DNA of 64,000 nt from UBA11358 sp049517655 (GCA_049517655.1 JBEKRQ010000004.1:30774-94773), one strand, 5' to 3'; positions 42,209 to 51,852 are shown, counted from the first letter of the stretch. Numbers and translations are program-made. The notes: generated from the letters alone by a model not told the origin.

Positions 42209-44596
42209 CTATTTCTGCAGCGGCTTTCCTGTAAATTCCATTCCGACGAGGCAGACGTCGTCGTCAAATTCGTGATCCACGGAAAATGCGCGGATGGTTT
42301 CAAGCAATTTGTCGAACAGTTGCGCGGCGGGTTTGTCCAGCAGGTTTTGCACGTCCAGCAGCAACCGTTCCTGTGAATACAATTTCTCGTTCAAGCCCTG
42401 CACTTCGTAGAGGCCATCGGTGAACAGCATCACAAGGTCGCCGGGCGCGATGGCGGCTTCACTGGTTTGATAGGGCGGGGCTTCGAACAGGCCGAGCGCG
42501 GGCTGGCTGCGGCCGGTGGCGTTGGCGAGCGGCTCAACGCGATTGGCCGAGCGACGCACGAGCAGGGGCTTGGGATGGCCGGCGTTGGCGAAGCGCATGT
42601 GGCCGGTGCGCCAGTTGGCAACGAGATAAAACGCAGTGGTGAGCATCGGCGAGCCGGTGGTTTTGAGAATGATGAACAAGTCGGAGTTGAGCTTGCGCAA
42701 GAACATTCCCGGATCGTGCGCCAACGGTTTCAATTCCTCGCCGAGCGCGCGAATCATGGCGGTGACCAGCGCAGCGCGAACGCTGTGCCCGGTCACGTCA
42801 CAAATAAAAACGCCCACTTCATCGTCCGAAAGGGCGGACACGCTGAAAAAGTCGCCACTGACGGTTTCCGCCGGCTGATAACGGTGAATGAACTGGAAAA
42901 CGCTTTTCCCCGGCGGCGCGTTGCGCGGGAACACCGGATATTGTTGCGGCAACATGGCAAGCTGGATCTCTCGCGCCATGCGGAGGTTTTCCTCCATGAG
43001 CAGGTTTTTGGTGCGCAATTCCTCGCGGCTGCGGGCGAGTTCGGCGTTTGTCTGGCGGATTCGTTCTTCGGCGAGTTTTTGAGCCGTGACGTCCCAGAAG
43101 ATGCCCTGCAAGCCGATGATTTTCCCGTCGGCCCCGTAAAGAGGTGTTTTGACGACCTGGGTTATCCTTTGCTCCTGTCCCAAAGGGTGATGTTCCTCGA
43201 CGATTTCATAGGTCTTGCCGGTTGCCATGACCCGCTGGTCGTCCCTGGCATATTGTTCCGCCAACTCCTTCGGGAAAAAGTCGAAATCCGTTTTGCCAAG
43301 GATGTCCTCCAGCTTGCAGTTGTAATGTTTGCAATACTGTTGATTGGCGAAGGTGAACCGCCCCTGGGTGTCTTTGCGAAAGACGTTTTGGGGCATCGTT
43401 TCCACCAGTGAATGGTAAAGGGATTCCGAATTCCGCAAAGCCTCCTCGATCTGGCGCTGTTTAGTGACGTCCCAGAAGATGCCCTGCAAGCCGATGATTT
43501 TTCCGTCGGCCCCGTAAAGCGGGGTTTTGACGACCTGGGTGATGCGTTTTTCCTGCCCCAGCGGATGGTGTTCCTCGACGATTTCGTAGGTCTTGCCGGT
43601 TGCCATGACCCGCTGGTCGTCCTTGGTATATTGTTCCGCCAACTCCTTTGGGAAAAAGTCGAAATCCGTTTTGCCGAGGATGTCCTCCAGCCTGCAGTTG
43701 TAATGTTTGCAATACTGTTGATTGGCGAAGGTGAACCGCCCCTGGGTGTCTTTGCGGAAGACGTTTTGCGGCATCGTCTCCACCAGCGAATGATACAGCG
43801 CTTCGGAATTGCGCATGTTTGCTTCGGCTTGCCGGCGTTGCGTCATGTCCTCGACTGTGCCTTCGTAGTAAAGCAATTTGCCGCGCGCGCCGCGCACCAC
43901 CCGGCAATTTTCCGAGACCCAGATGATTGAGCCGTCCTTGCGATAAATCCGCGACTCGAAATTCGTGATGGTATCGTTCTTTTTCATCAACCGGATGAAG
44001 TCATCGCGCCGGCCCGGATCGACGTAAAGGCTGCGCCCGATGTCCCTGATGCTCGCCATCAATTCCACCGGCGAGTCGTAGCCGTAAATGCGCGCCAATG
44101 CCACGTTGGCCAGGAGATAACGTCCGTCGGGCGTGGTGCGGAAGATGCCTTCGACGAGATGGTCAAAAAGATCGTAGTAATCCTTCTTTTCCTTGATCAA
44201 CGCGTTCCATTCGTATTGACGTTCAATCGCGCGGTGAATCACCGGCGCCAGCGCGTGTGTGCCGAGTCGCTGCTTGGCGAAGTATTCCTGCGCGCCCGCC
44301 CGAATGACTTCCACTGCAAATGTCTCGTCTTTCGCCGGGCCCAAAACCACAATCGGCAAAGTGGGGGCTTTGGTGGCGAGGGATGTGACCTGGAACAAGC
44401 CGGCAGCGTTCGCCGTTGGAAGTTCGAACAAAACGACGCCGAACGAACTGGTCGCCAACCTGGACAGCCCGGCCTCCATCGTCGGCGCGGCGGCGACTTC
44501 GGTTTTTTCCTTGTCGTTGCGGAAGTTGCCGGCAACCGCGCGCGCAAGACGCTTGTCGCCGGCAATCAACAAAACCTTTAGCGATTCAGTTTGCAT
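42209..44596 (-). CDS. PAS-domain sensor with SpoIIE-type PP2C phosphatase
   Basis: A protein of 795 residues. A receiver-like N terminus (about 1-125) lacks the usual phospho-acceptor pattern (LFELPTANAAG). PAS 1 is at about 135-260; PAS 2 (about 270-390) and PAS 3 (about 396-516) are nearly identical, from a 378-nt tandem duplication. A coiled linker (about 517-555) leads to the PP2C domain (about 560-790) with SGDFFSVSALSDDEV, FICDVTGHSVRAALVTAM and GDLVMLFTDGLYE, whose Asp residues bind metal. It probably senses a ligand or redox signal and dephosphorylates an anti-sigma antagonist; no such partner is adjacent. Confidence 0.88.
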   Translation of the reverse strand: MQTESLKVLLIAGDKRLARAVAGNFRNDKEKTEVAAAPTMEAGLSRLATSSFGVVLFELPTANAAGLFQVTSLATKAPTLPIVVLGPAKDETFAVEVIRAGAQEYFAKQRLGTHALAPVIHRAIERQYEWNALIKEKKDYYDLFDHLVEGIFRTTPDGRYLLANVALARIYGYDSPVELMASIRDIGRSLYVDPGRRDDFIRLMKKNDTITNFESRIYRKDGSIIWVSENCRVVRGARGKLLYYEGTVEDMTQRRQAEANMRNSEALYHSLVETMPQNVFRKDTQGRFTFANQQYCKHYNCRLEDILGKTDFDFFPKELAEQYTKDDQRVMATGKTYEIVEEHHPLGQEKRITQVVKTPLYGADGKIIGLQGIFWDVTKQRQIEEALRNSESLYHSLVETMPQNVFRKDTQGRFTFANQQYCKHYNCKLEDILGKTDFDFFPKELAEQYARDDQRVMATGKTYEIVEEHHPLGQEQRITQVVKTPLYGADGKIIGLQGIFWDVTAQKLAEERIRQTNAELARSREELRTKNLLMEENLRMAREIQLAMLPQQYPVFPRNAPPGKSVFQFIHRYQPAETVSGDFFSVSALSDDEVGVFICDVTGHSVRAALVTAMIRALGEELKPLAHDPGMFLRKLNSDLFIILKTTGSPMLTTAFYLVANWRTGHMRFANAGHPKPLLVRRSANRVEPLANATGRSQPALGLFEAPPYQTSEAAIAPGDLVMLFTDGLYEVQGLNEKLYSQERLLLDVQNLLDKPAAQLFDKLLETIRAFSVDHEFDDDVCLVGMEFTGKPLQK
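43085..43840. repeat. Tandem duplication of a PAS-coding unit (2 x 378 nt)
   Basis: The word gtcccagaagatgccctgca occurs at 43091 and 43469, 378 nt apart, and the two units stay almost identical over most of the length (for example atgatttt.ccgtcggccccg). Differences are mostly at synonymous sites or at conservative changes, so the duplication is recent or is being kept alike by gene conversion. Confidence 0.85.
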
Positions 44597-44764
44597 GATG
44601 CAAACCGGTCTCGCGGCGTGCGCGAAGGCCGGTTCATTTCAATTTGTTCTGAATAAACATACGAATTTAACGCGCCGCCGCAAGAAAGTTGCGCGCACGC
44701 CGGGTTTTTGATTCAATCCACACTTCGCGGGATTATGCGGAGCCTGAACGTGTGACATGAATTT

Positions 44765-46855
44765 ATGAAAACCTATCAACCAGCGGATATCCGAAACTTC
44801 GCCATCGTCGGCCATGCGTCGTCGGGCAAGACGATGTTAAGCGAGGCAATGCTCGCCTGCGGCGGCGTCATCTCGCGCATGGGCCGCATCGCGGACGGCT
44901 CGACGGTGTCGGACTATCACGTCAGCGAAAAGAACCGCCAGATTTCCGTCTCGGCGTCGTTGCTCCACACGGAATGGGCGGGGAAGAAATTCAACATTAT
45001 TGACACGCCGGGCTATCTCGATTTCATCAGCGAAGGTTTGGGGGCGTTGCGCGTGGGCGATTTTGCGTTGGTGGTGATTCACGCGCAACACGGCCTCGGC
45101 GTCGGCACCGAACGGGTATGGGATTACGCGACGAGCTATGGCATCCCTAAAATGATCGTCGTGAACGCCGTGGACAAGGAGAACTTTGATTTCGACGCGG
45201 TGGTGAAACAGGCGCAGGAACGGTTTGGGCGGCACGTTTTTCCGTTGAGTTTCCCGGTGAATCCCGGCCCCGGCTTCAACCGCGTGCTGGACGTGTTACG
45301 CAAGGAAATCGTGACCTATGCGACTGATTACAGCGGCAAATACAAGGAAGAACCTGCCACAGGCGAATGGGAGGCGAAGGCCGGCGAGTTGCACAACCAG
45401 CTCATCGAGCACATCGCCGAGTCCGATGATGAGTTGATGAACAAATTTTTCGAGAAAGGCAGCCTCACGGAGGAGGAATTCCGCGCAGGCATCCACGCGG
45501 CGGTGCAGAAGGAATCGCTCATTCCACTGTTCTGCACATCGGCGGAAAACAACATCGGCGTGGCGCGGTTGATGGATTTCATCGCCAAATATGGTTCGTC
45601 GCCGGTGGATCGCCGGAAAGTAAAGGCCTTCAACACCAATGACGCGGAGGTGGAGGTGGCGTTGGATGATCCCGAACCCGTTCTTTACATTTTCAAGACC
45701 ATGTCCGAGGCGCATTTCGGCGAGTTGTCGTTTTTCCGCATCTATGCCGGGTCGGTGTCCACGGGCATGGATTTGTTCAACAGCGACCGCAAGATCAATG
45801 AACGCATCGGCCAGATTTATGTGCTCAACGGCCAGATCCGCGAGGCGGTCAACACGCTCGGTCCGGGCGACATCGGCGCGGTCGTGAAGCTCAAGGGCAC
45901 GCACACCGGCAACACGCTTTGCAGCGCGAAAAAGGCCGTGACGCTGTCGAAGGTCGTTTATCCCAAACCAAACATTCACGCGGCGCTGGTCGCAAAAGTA
46001 AAAGGTGAAGAGGATAAAATCGCCTCCGGTCTTGCCGCGTTGCATCAGGAAGACCCGACGTTTCTTTACTTCGTGGATTCGGAATTGCACCAGACCATCA
46101 TCTCCGCCCAGGGCGAATTGCATTTGGAGGTCGTGGCCGACCGTTTGCGCCGCCGGCACAACGTTCATGTGGAACTCGCCGAACCGCGTGTGCGTTATCG
46201 CGAAACAATCAAGACGAAGGCGGACTCAAAATACCGTCATAAAAAGCAGACCGGCGGCGCGGGCCAGTTCGCCGAAGTCTGGATGCGCATCGAACCGAAA
46301 CCGCGCGACACAGGCGTTGAGTTCATCAATTCGCTGGTCGGCCAGAACGTGGACCGCGTGTTCGTGCCGTCCGTCGAGAAGGGCGTAAAGCAAGCCTGCA
46401 CCGAGGGCATTCTCGCCGGTTACCGCGTGGTGGACGTGCTGATTGATTTTTACGACGGCAAGATGCACCCGGTGGATTCGAAGGACATCGCGTTCCAGAT
46501 TGCCGGTTACTTCGCGTTCAAGGAAGCGTTCATGAAGGCGCGCCCGTGCCTGCTCGAACCCATCAACACCGTGGAAATTCGCATCCCGGAGGATTGCATG
46601 GGCAAGGTGATGGGCGATTTGTCAAGCCGGCGCGGCAAAATTCAGGGCATGGACACCGACGGCGGTTTCCAGGTCATCAAGGCGCATGTGCCCGCCAAGG
46701 AACTTTATCACTATTCCAGCACCCTTCGTTCGTTGACCGGCGGGCGTGGCGTGCATATGGAGGATTTCAATCACTACGAGGAAATGCCGCGCGACGCGGT
46801 CGAAAAGGTGATTGAAGAAGCGAAGAAACGCAAAGCGAACCCCGAACTGCATTAA
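44765..46855 (+). CDS. EF-G-like GTPase with altered G motifs
   Basis: A protein of 696 residues with all EF-G domains. G1 is GHASSGKTMLSEAML, G3 is IDTPGYLDFISEGL (Tyr where classic EF-G has the catalytic His) and G4 is VVNAVDKENFDF (NAVD rather than NKxD). Domain IV and V are present (QTGGAGQFAEVWMRIEP; FVPSVEKGVKQA; FKEAFMKARPCLLEP). It belongs to the FusA2/EF-G paralogue group rather than the main translocase. Role unclear, possibly ribosome rescue or recycling. Confidence 0.85.
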   Translation: MKTYQPADIRNFAIVGHASSGKTMLSEAMLACGGVISRMGRIADGSTVSDYHVSEKNRQISVSASLLHTEWAGKKFNIIDTPGYLDFISEGLGALRVGDFALVVIHAQHGLGVGTERVWDYATSYGIPKMIVVNAVDKENFDFDAVVKQAQERFGRHVFPLSFPVNPGPGFNRVLDVLRKEIVTYATDYSGKYKEEPATGEWEAKAGELHNQLIEHIAESDDELMNKFFEKGSLTEEEFRAGIHAAVQKESLIPLFCTSAENNIGVARLMDFIAKYGSSPVDRRKVKAFNTNDAEVEVALDDPEPVLYIFKTMSEAHFGELSFFRIYAGSVSTGMDLFNSDRKINERIGQIYVLNGQIREAVNTLGPGDIGAVVKLKGTHTGNTLCSAKKAVTLSKVVYPKPNIHAALVAKVKGEEDKIASGLAALHQEDPTFLYFVDSELHQTIISAQGELHLEVVADRLRRRHNVHVELAEPRVRYRETIKTKADSKYRHKKQTGGAGQFAEVWMRIEPKPRDTGVEFINSLVGQNVDRVFVPSVEKGVKQACTEGILAGYRVVDVLIDFYDGKMHPVDSKDIAFQIAGYFAFKEAFMKARPCLLEPINTVEIRIPEDCMGKVMGDLSSRRGKIQGMDTDGGFQVIKAHVPAKELYHYSSTLRSLTGGRGVHMEDFNHYEEMPRDAVEKVIEEAKKRKANPELH

Positions 46856-46889
46856 GGTGGCCGGCTGCAGCGCAGCAGATGTGGAATGT

Positions 46890-47144
46890 TCAATGAACAA
46901 GAGCCGTCTCGCTTTTGCGGATGGCGGCGTAAAGCATGTCCTTCAATCTTGCGCGTTTGAACTTGAGTTCTTCAATTTCCTGGTCCGTCGCAAACTCAAT
47001 TTCTTCCTCGAAGCGGCAGATCGCATCGTCCAACTGGTGATATTCCTCAAACATCTGGCGGAAGTGGTTGTCGCCCAGCCGCAGCCTGCGGATGGTTTCG
47101 CGATATTCTGGAAATTCACTCAGGAACGGATGATGTATGTCCAT
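46890..47144 (-). CDS. DUF465 (YdcH-like) small coiled protein
   Basis: A protein of 84 residues started at MDIHHPFLSEFPEY (47144). Family features: HPFLSEFPEYRETIRRL, HFRQMFEEYHQLDDAICR and a basic LKFKRARLKDMLYAAI helix. Probably an all-alpha cytoplasmic protein; function unknown. The frame continues upstream without family similarity. Confidence 0.8.
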   Translation of the reverse strand: MDIHHPFLSEFPEYRETIRRLRLGDNHFRQMFEEYHQLDDAICRFEEEIEFATDQEIEELKFKRARLKDMLYAAIRKSETALVH

Positions 47145-47450
47145 TGGAAGTCCTCCATGTTGAAGGTTTGCGGTCGTTGCACTGCGTTTTTTGTTACCAT
47201 GACCTGTGGTTAATAAAGCGCAGCTTGCCGCCGCGCGCCAGCCAAATTTTGAAAATAATTCACGTTTTCTTTTCGCCGCCTTTGCCTCTGGGCAGCAAGA
47301 TAAATCGCAGTTCAAAGAATCCCAGGATGTTTCGTCTGGGATATTTTTGTCTTACGCGGATCTGTCGTTGTTCGTATTTATCCCCGGCCCGTTCGTGCGT
47401 CGGAATTCCACTCGACTTGCCCTGCCTGCCGGTTTAAAAGGCGCGGCATC
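47145..47450. other. Intergenic region, 306 nt
   Basis: Between the divergent DUF465 and MFS/spermidine-synthase genes. No gene is supported. One terminator-like hairpin lies at 47320-47348. Confidence 0.5.
47320..47348 (+). terminator. Possible hairpin terminator
   Basis: tcccag and ctggga pair over a 10-base loop, followed by tattttt. The stem is only six pairs and it stands upstream of a plus-strand gene, so it may instead be an attenuator or chance. Confidence 0.3.
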
Positions 47451-49673
47451 ATGGTCTGGCTTTTTGTCGCCGCCCTGTTCACCAGCGCCACGCTCCTGTT
47501 CTGGGTGCAGCCCATGGTGGCCAAGATGCTGTTGCCGTTGCTGGGCGGCACGCCGGCGGTCTGGAACACCTGCATGGTTTTCTTCCAAACCATGTTGCTG
47601 GCCGGCTACGCTTACGCGCATTGGCTGACAACCCGCTTTCCCGTTCGTATCCAGACCATCATTCATTTCTGCCTCCTGTTGGTTGCTCTTGCGGTCTTGC
47701 CGATCGGGCTTTCTTCCAGGGCCGTGCAAAGCGCACCCTGGCAATCCGACCCGACCCTCTGGCTGCTGTGGGCTTTGGTGGTGGTGGTGGCCTTGCCATT
47801 CTTCATTCTGTCTGCGAGCGCGCCACTGTTGCAAAGCTGGTTCAGCCGCCTGCGCCATCGTTCGTCCGCGGACCCGTACTTCCTTTATGCCGCCAGTAAT
47901 CTGGGAAGTCTGATGGGATTGATCGGTTATCTGGTATTGATCGAACCCGGTTATCCGCTGCGAATGCAAAGCAGAATTTGGGATGCCGGCTACGGGCTGT
48001 TGCTGGTTCTCTTCGCTGGTTCCGCGTTAATGCTCTGGCGAAGGCAAAATGTATCCGCCGGTGAACCCGCTTCGCCCCCGGAAGTTCCGGGCAAAGCCGG
48101 GCCTGCAACTGAAACGGGAGAGGTGAACTGGCCGCGCCGTCTGCGTTGGATTTTTTGGGCGTTCATCCCATCGAGTTTGATGCTGGGCGTCACGACGTAT
48201 CTCAGCACGGACATCGCCAGCGTGCCGCTGCTCTGGGTGGTTCCGCTGGGAATTTACCTGCTGACGTTCATTCTGGTCTTCAGCCGGCGGCAAATCTTCC
48301 CGCTTCAATGGCTCACCCGCGTGTTGCCGCCCATGGCGGTGTTTCTGGTCTTGGTGATGTTGGACAACGCGGACAATCTGTCGTGGCTGCAGATGACGTT
48401 TCACCTCGGTTTCTTTTTCCTCGCCGCGCTGGTGTGGCATACGCGATTGGCCAACGATCGTCCGTCCAGCCGGCGACTTACCGGGTTTTACTTCTGCCTG
48501 GCGGTCGGCGGCGTGCTCGGCGGTGTATTCAACGCTCTGCTCGCGCCAATCATTTTCCGCACCGTTCTGGAATACCGGCTGATGATTGTCGTGGCCTGTA
48601 TTCTTTGGCCCGCGAAAGGCGAGGCGTTCTTTGCGGGCCGCGGGTTTGGGCGCGACCTGATCTGGCCTTTGGGAATCGGGCTGCTGACGGCCGGTCTGGC
48701 GGTGATGGTTCCCCGGTTTGGCGTCGGATTGCAGATGAGCATGATGATCATGTTCGGCGTGCCGGTGATCTTGTGCTATGTCGTTTCCAAACGACGGCAA
48801 CCGTTTCACTTTGCGCTGGCTCTGGCGGCCGTGCTGATAGCGAGCGGATTTTACGCCCCACTGCATGGCCGCACGTTGCACGTCGAACGGAATTTTTTCG
48901 GAACCTTGCGGGTTGCGATTGATTCCACAGGCCGGTTTTGCCGGCTCTATCACGGAACCACCGTGCATGGCATGGAATTCGTCGCGCCCGGACATCAGGG
49001 CGAACCGCTGGCCTATTACCATCGCGCCGGTCCGTGCGGACAGGCCATGAAAGCATTCAACTCCAGGCCGGATGGCGCCAGCATCGCGATCATCGGTCTG
49101 GGCGCGGGTTCAATGGCCGCTTACGCGCAACCGGGCCAGCATTGGACGTTTTATGAAATCAATCCGGCGGTCATCCGGCTGGCGCAGGACACGAATTATT
49201 TCACGTTCCTCCATCGTTGCACGAACGCTTCGGTGGATTTCAAGCTGGGCGACGCGCGGCTGCGGCTGCGCGAAGCGGCGGCGAATCAATTTGATTTGCT
49301 CGTTTGCGATGCCTTCGGCTCCGACGCGCCGCCGTTGCATTTGCTGAACCGGGAGGCGATGGATTTATACCTTTCCAAACTCTCGCCCAACGGCCTGCTG
49401 CTGTTTCATATTTCCAGCCGGTTCCTGAATTTACGTCCGGTCATCGGAAATCTGGCCGCGCATTTTCAACTTCAGGCCATTGTGAACGCCGACGACGAAC
49501 CGGCAACGCCGGGCGGCAAACTCCCGTCCTGTTGGGTGGCGCTGGCGCGCCGCCCGGAAGATTTGGGCTTGCTCCGGGACGACCCGCGCTGGCTCCCGCT
49601 CCCGCCTGAGCCGGGCATGAGGCTTTGGACCGACGATTACTCGAACATTCTCAGCATTTTCGATTGGCAGTAG
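47451..49673 (+). CDS. Fused MFS-like membrane/spermidine-synthase-like protein
   Basis: A protein of 740 residues. The first about 480 residues hold twelve or so hydrophobic helices, beginning VWLFVAALFTSATLLFWVQPMVAKMLLPLLGG (in two parts), a hallmark of the family. The C-terminal about 230 residues are a spermidine-synthase-like Rossmann domain: IIGLGAGSMAAYA, FYEINPAVIRLAQD, DLLVCDAFGSDAPPLHLL. Soluble spermidine synthases need extra Asp residues for the amine that I do not see clearly here. Activity in this fused family is not established. Confidence 0.85.
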   Translation: MVWLFVAALFTSATLLFWVQPMVAKMLLPLLGGTPAVWNTCMVFFQTMLLAGYAYAHWLTTRFPVRIQTIIHFCLLLVALAVLPIGLSSRAVQSAPWQSDPTLWLLWALVVVVALPFFILSASAPLLQSWFSRLRHRSSADPYFLYAASNLGSLMGLIGYLVLIEPGYPLRMQSRIWDAGYGLLLVLFAGSALMLWRRQNVSAGEPASPPEVPGKAGPATETGEVNWPRRLRWIFWAFIPSSLMLGVTTYLSTDIASVPLLWVVPLGIYLLTFILVFSRRQIFPLQWLTRVLPPMAVFLVLVMLDNADNLSWLQMTFHLGFFFLAALVWHTRLANDRPSSRRLTGFYFCLAVGGVLGGVFNALLAPIIFRTVLEYRLMIVVACILWPAKGEAFFAGRGFGRDLIWPLGIGLLTAGLAVMVPRFGVGLQMSMMIMFGVPVILCYVVSKRRQPFHFALALAAVLIASGFYAPLHGRTLHVERNFFGTLRVAIDSTGRFCRLYHGTTVHGMEFVAPGHQGEPLAYYHRAGPCGQAMKAFNSRPDGASIAIIGLGAGSMAAYAQPGQHWTFYEINPAVIRLAQDTNYFTFLHRCTNASVDFKLGDARLRLREAAANQFDLLVCDAFGSDAPPLHLLNREAMDLYLSKLSPNGLLLFHISSRFLNLRPVIGNLAAHFQLQAIVNADDEPATPGGKLPSCWVALARRPEDLGLLRDDPRWLPLPPEPGMRLWTDDYSNILSIFDWQ

Positions 49674-49737
49674 TTTCCACCTTCTCCCTTTTCAACTCAT
49701 CATTCGTGGCGTATTTTCCACTGCCGTTTTCCGCGCC

Positions 49738-51198
49738 ATGCCAGGTGTTTTTATTAAAACCTACGGCTGCCAGATGAACGAGCGCGACAGCGAAGCCGTC
49801 GCCGCGCAACTCGTGGCGAAGGGTTACACACTCGCGCCGTCCGAGGCATCGGCGGACGTGATTCTGCTCAACACCTGCAGCGTGCGCGATTTCGCAGAGC
49901 AGAAAGCCATCGGCAAGATGCAGAACATCGCCGCTGATGTCCGAAAAAATCGTCCGAACGTCGTGCTCGGTTTCATGGGTTGCATGGCGCAGAGCCGCGC
50001 ACAGGAACTCATCGACCGCCTGCCGGACGTGGATTTGGTGCTCGGCACGCAAAAATTTCATCACGCGGCGGATTATCTCGGCGAAATTATTTCCGGCCGG
50101 CGCGAAAAAATCGTGGACGTGGCGGAAGAGCAGGGGAGTGAAGCAACGATTCGCGAGCATTTGCTTTACGGCGCGAACGGAAAAAATGGCGTCGGTCACA
50201 GACCGCCGCTACAGGTCACCGCGTTCGTCAGCATCATGCAAGGCTGCAACCAGCGCTGCACGTTTTGCATCGTGCCGGCGACGCGCGGAGAGGAACGCAG
50301 CCGGAGCATCGCCGACATTGTTGCCGAATGTCGCGAACTCGTTTCGCGCGGTGTGAAGGAAATTACGCTGCTCGGCCAGATTGTCACCAGTTATGGACGG
50401 AGACGCTCGCCCGACGTTGTGACGGTAGGTAGGGCTCGCTCTCCGAGCGAGCCGGTTGGTGTTCGGCGCGATGGGGACATCGCGCCCTACCGAATAAAGG
50501 ACGGCAAAACTCCTTTCGTCCAGCTTCTCGATGCTGTTCATGAGATTGACGGTTTGGAACGCATCCGTTTTACTGCACCGCATCCGAAAGGTTATGGCGA
50601 TGATTTGGTCGGGGCTTACGCCCGCCTGCCAAAACTTGTCGAGCATGCGCATCTGCCCGTCCAAAGCGGCAGCGACCGCGTCCTGAAATTGATGCACCGC
50701 GGTTACACGCGCAAACGCTTCCTCGGCATCATTCAAAAATTGCGCCGCGCGAAACCGGACATCGGCATCACAACCGACCTCGTCGTCGGTTTTCCGGGCG
50801 AGACGGAGGACGACTTCGAGCAAACCCTTTCGCTCGCGCGCGAGGTTGAATTCGACAACGCCTACATCTTTAAATATTCGCCTCGCCGCGACACGCCGGC
50901 GGCGGAGATGCCGGACCAAATTTCGCGCGAAGTCCGTGAAGAAAGAAATCAAATCCTGTTACGAATAATCAACGAAATTGCTGCGCGCAAATACAAAAGG
51001 TTTGTCGGACGGCGGACTCAGATTCTCGTCGAAGGGCCGAGCAGGAAAAATCCGGCGCGCATGACCGGACGCACGCGCTGCAATAAAATTGTGGTGTTCG
51101 ACGGTTCAGAACGGCATCGCGGCCAGCTCATGGACGTGAAAATCACCCGCGCCGGTTCCTTCACGCTTTACGGCGACCCGGCAATTGTGAATTTGTGA
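49738..51198 (+). CDS. miaB: tRNA-2-methylthio-N6-dimethylallyladenosine synthase
   Basis: A protein of 486 residues, longer than the usual 440-470. The first [4Fe-4S] cysteines (FIKTYGCQMNERDSE, LLNTCSVRDFAEQ, GCMAQSR), the radical-SAM cluster GCNQRCTFCIVPATRGEERS and a TRAM domain (ILVEGPSRKNPARM) are intact. It adds the methylthio group at A37. Between VTSYGRR and KTPFVQLLDAVHEIDG there are about 40 residues instead of the usual dozen or so, of which about 21 come from a palindrome (50428-50491). The cassette array begins directly after the stop. Confidence 0.93.
   Translation: MPGVFIKTYGCQMNERDSEAVAAQLVAKGYTLAPSEASADVILLNTCSVRDFAEQKAIGKMQNIAADVRKNRPNVVLGFMGCMAQSRAQELIDRLPDVDLVLGTQKFHHAADYLGEIISGRREKIVDVAEEQGSEATIREHLLYGANGKNGVGHRPPLQVTAFVSIMQGCNQRCTFCIVPATRGEERSRSIADIVAECRELVSRGVKEITLLGQIVTSYGRRRSPDVVTVGRARSPSEPVGVRRDGDIAPYRIKDGKTPFVQLLDAVHEIDGLERIRFTAPHPKGYGDDLVGAYARLPKLVEHAHLPVQSGSDRVLKLMHRGYTRKRFLGIIQKLRRAKPDIGITTDLVVGFPGETEDDFEQTLSLAREVEFDNAYIFKYSPRRDTPAAEMPDQISREVREERNQILLRIINEIAARKYKRFVGRRTQILVEGPSRKNPARMTGRTRCNKIVVFDGSERHRGQLMDVKITRAGSFTLYGDPAIVNL
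50428..50491. repeat. Palindromic repeat inserted in frame inside miaB
   Basis: The ends ggtagggctcgctctccg and gcgccctacc are those of the intergenic GGTAGGGC/GCCCTACC family (14844, 25171, 38185). Inner hairpins ggctcgctctccgagcgagc and ggcgcgatggggacatcgcg are perfect or nearly so. The miaB frame reads through as GRARSPSEPVGVRRDGDIAP. Confidence 0.8.
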
Positions 51199-51200
51199 GG

Positions 51201-51376
51201 AGCTAACGATCCAAAGCTGCCTGCCCCGGCGTAGCTCGGCTAGAGCGAAGATGGGAGCCACGGCCATAGGAGGCTAGGCCAGCTATGCAACTCTGATAAT
51301 CGAATTTCATTTGTCGGTCGAAACTGAAGGGGTCCCGATGCTGTTTATCGGGATTGGCTCCGGCGACTTGTCAGGC
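51201..51376 (-). repeat. attC-like site 3
   Basis: On the minus strand it starts gcctgac (51376-51370), 23 nt after the 150-residue gene's stop, and ends ggatcgttagct. It shares both ends with the site at 52763-52972 (tccaaagctgcctgccccgg and tcgggattggctccggcgac). Its R' box GTTAGCT touches the miaB 3' end. Confidence 0.65.
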
Positions 51377-51399
51377 GGCACGTGCGGTTCCTCCGTGAG

Positions 51400-51852
51400 T
51401 TATTCCTTGACCCGCTTGGCTTCCCAATCGCGCGTGAAGGACTCGCCCGCCCACTTGGTTTCAACGGTGCCTTGGATCATGTCACCAGTGATCTTCCCGT
51501 GGAATTTCTTCACGGCGTTTTGCCCTTTCCCCGATTCTGTGTGGAGGATAACGGTAAAGGAAATCTCGCTCGCCTTGAGCTTCGCGTCTTGGAGGACCAT
51601 TTTGATGTCTTGCTGGCCGCGACGGCGAGTCAATGTACCTGTCAACTTGTCTCCTTCCAGCTTGAGTTTGAGAGTGGGTTGAAACGTCTGACTCTTGCCA
51701 GAGTTGTTCGTCTGGCCTTTGCCAGAGTCAATGTAAGTCACCTTCCAAGTCCCAGTGAGGTTGGCTGTAGGCTCCTCGGCGCTGACGGTTGGGCCGGTGA
51801 CGGCTAGGAACAGTAATGCGGTTGTTAAACAGATGCTTTGCTGTAGTTTCAT
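51400..51852 (-). CDS. Secreted small beta protein (cassette gene)
   Basis: A protein of 150 residues. Signal peptide MKLQQSICLTTALLFLAVTG with cleavage near VSAEE. The mature part has NLTGTWKVTYIDSG, LKLKLEGDKLTGTLT and FHGKITGDMIQGTVE, a pattern of beta strands seen in lipocalin-like or DUF-type exported proteins. It is part of the second cassette array. Function unknown. Confidence 0.65.
   Translation of the reverse strand: MKLQQSICLTTALLFLAVTGPTVSAEEPTANLTGTWKVTYIDSGKGQTNNSGKSQTFQPTLKLKLEGDKLTGTLTRRRGQQDIKMVLQDAKLKASEISFTVILHTESGKGQNAVKKFHGKITGDMIQGTVETKWAGESFTRDWEAKRVKE

Noticed and set aside
43085..43840. The PAS duplication as an assembly error
   Set aside because: The two units differ at several scattered bases, so they are not one read stretch copied twice, though only long reads can settle it.
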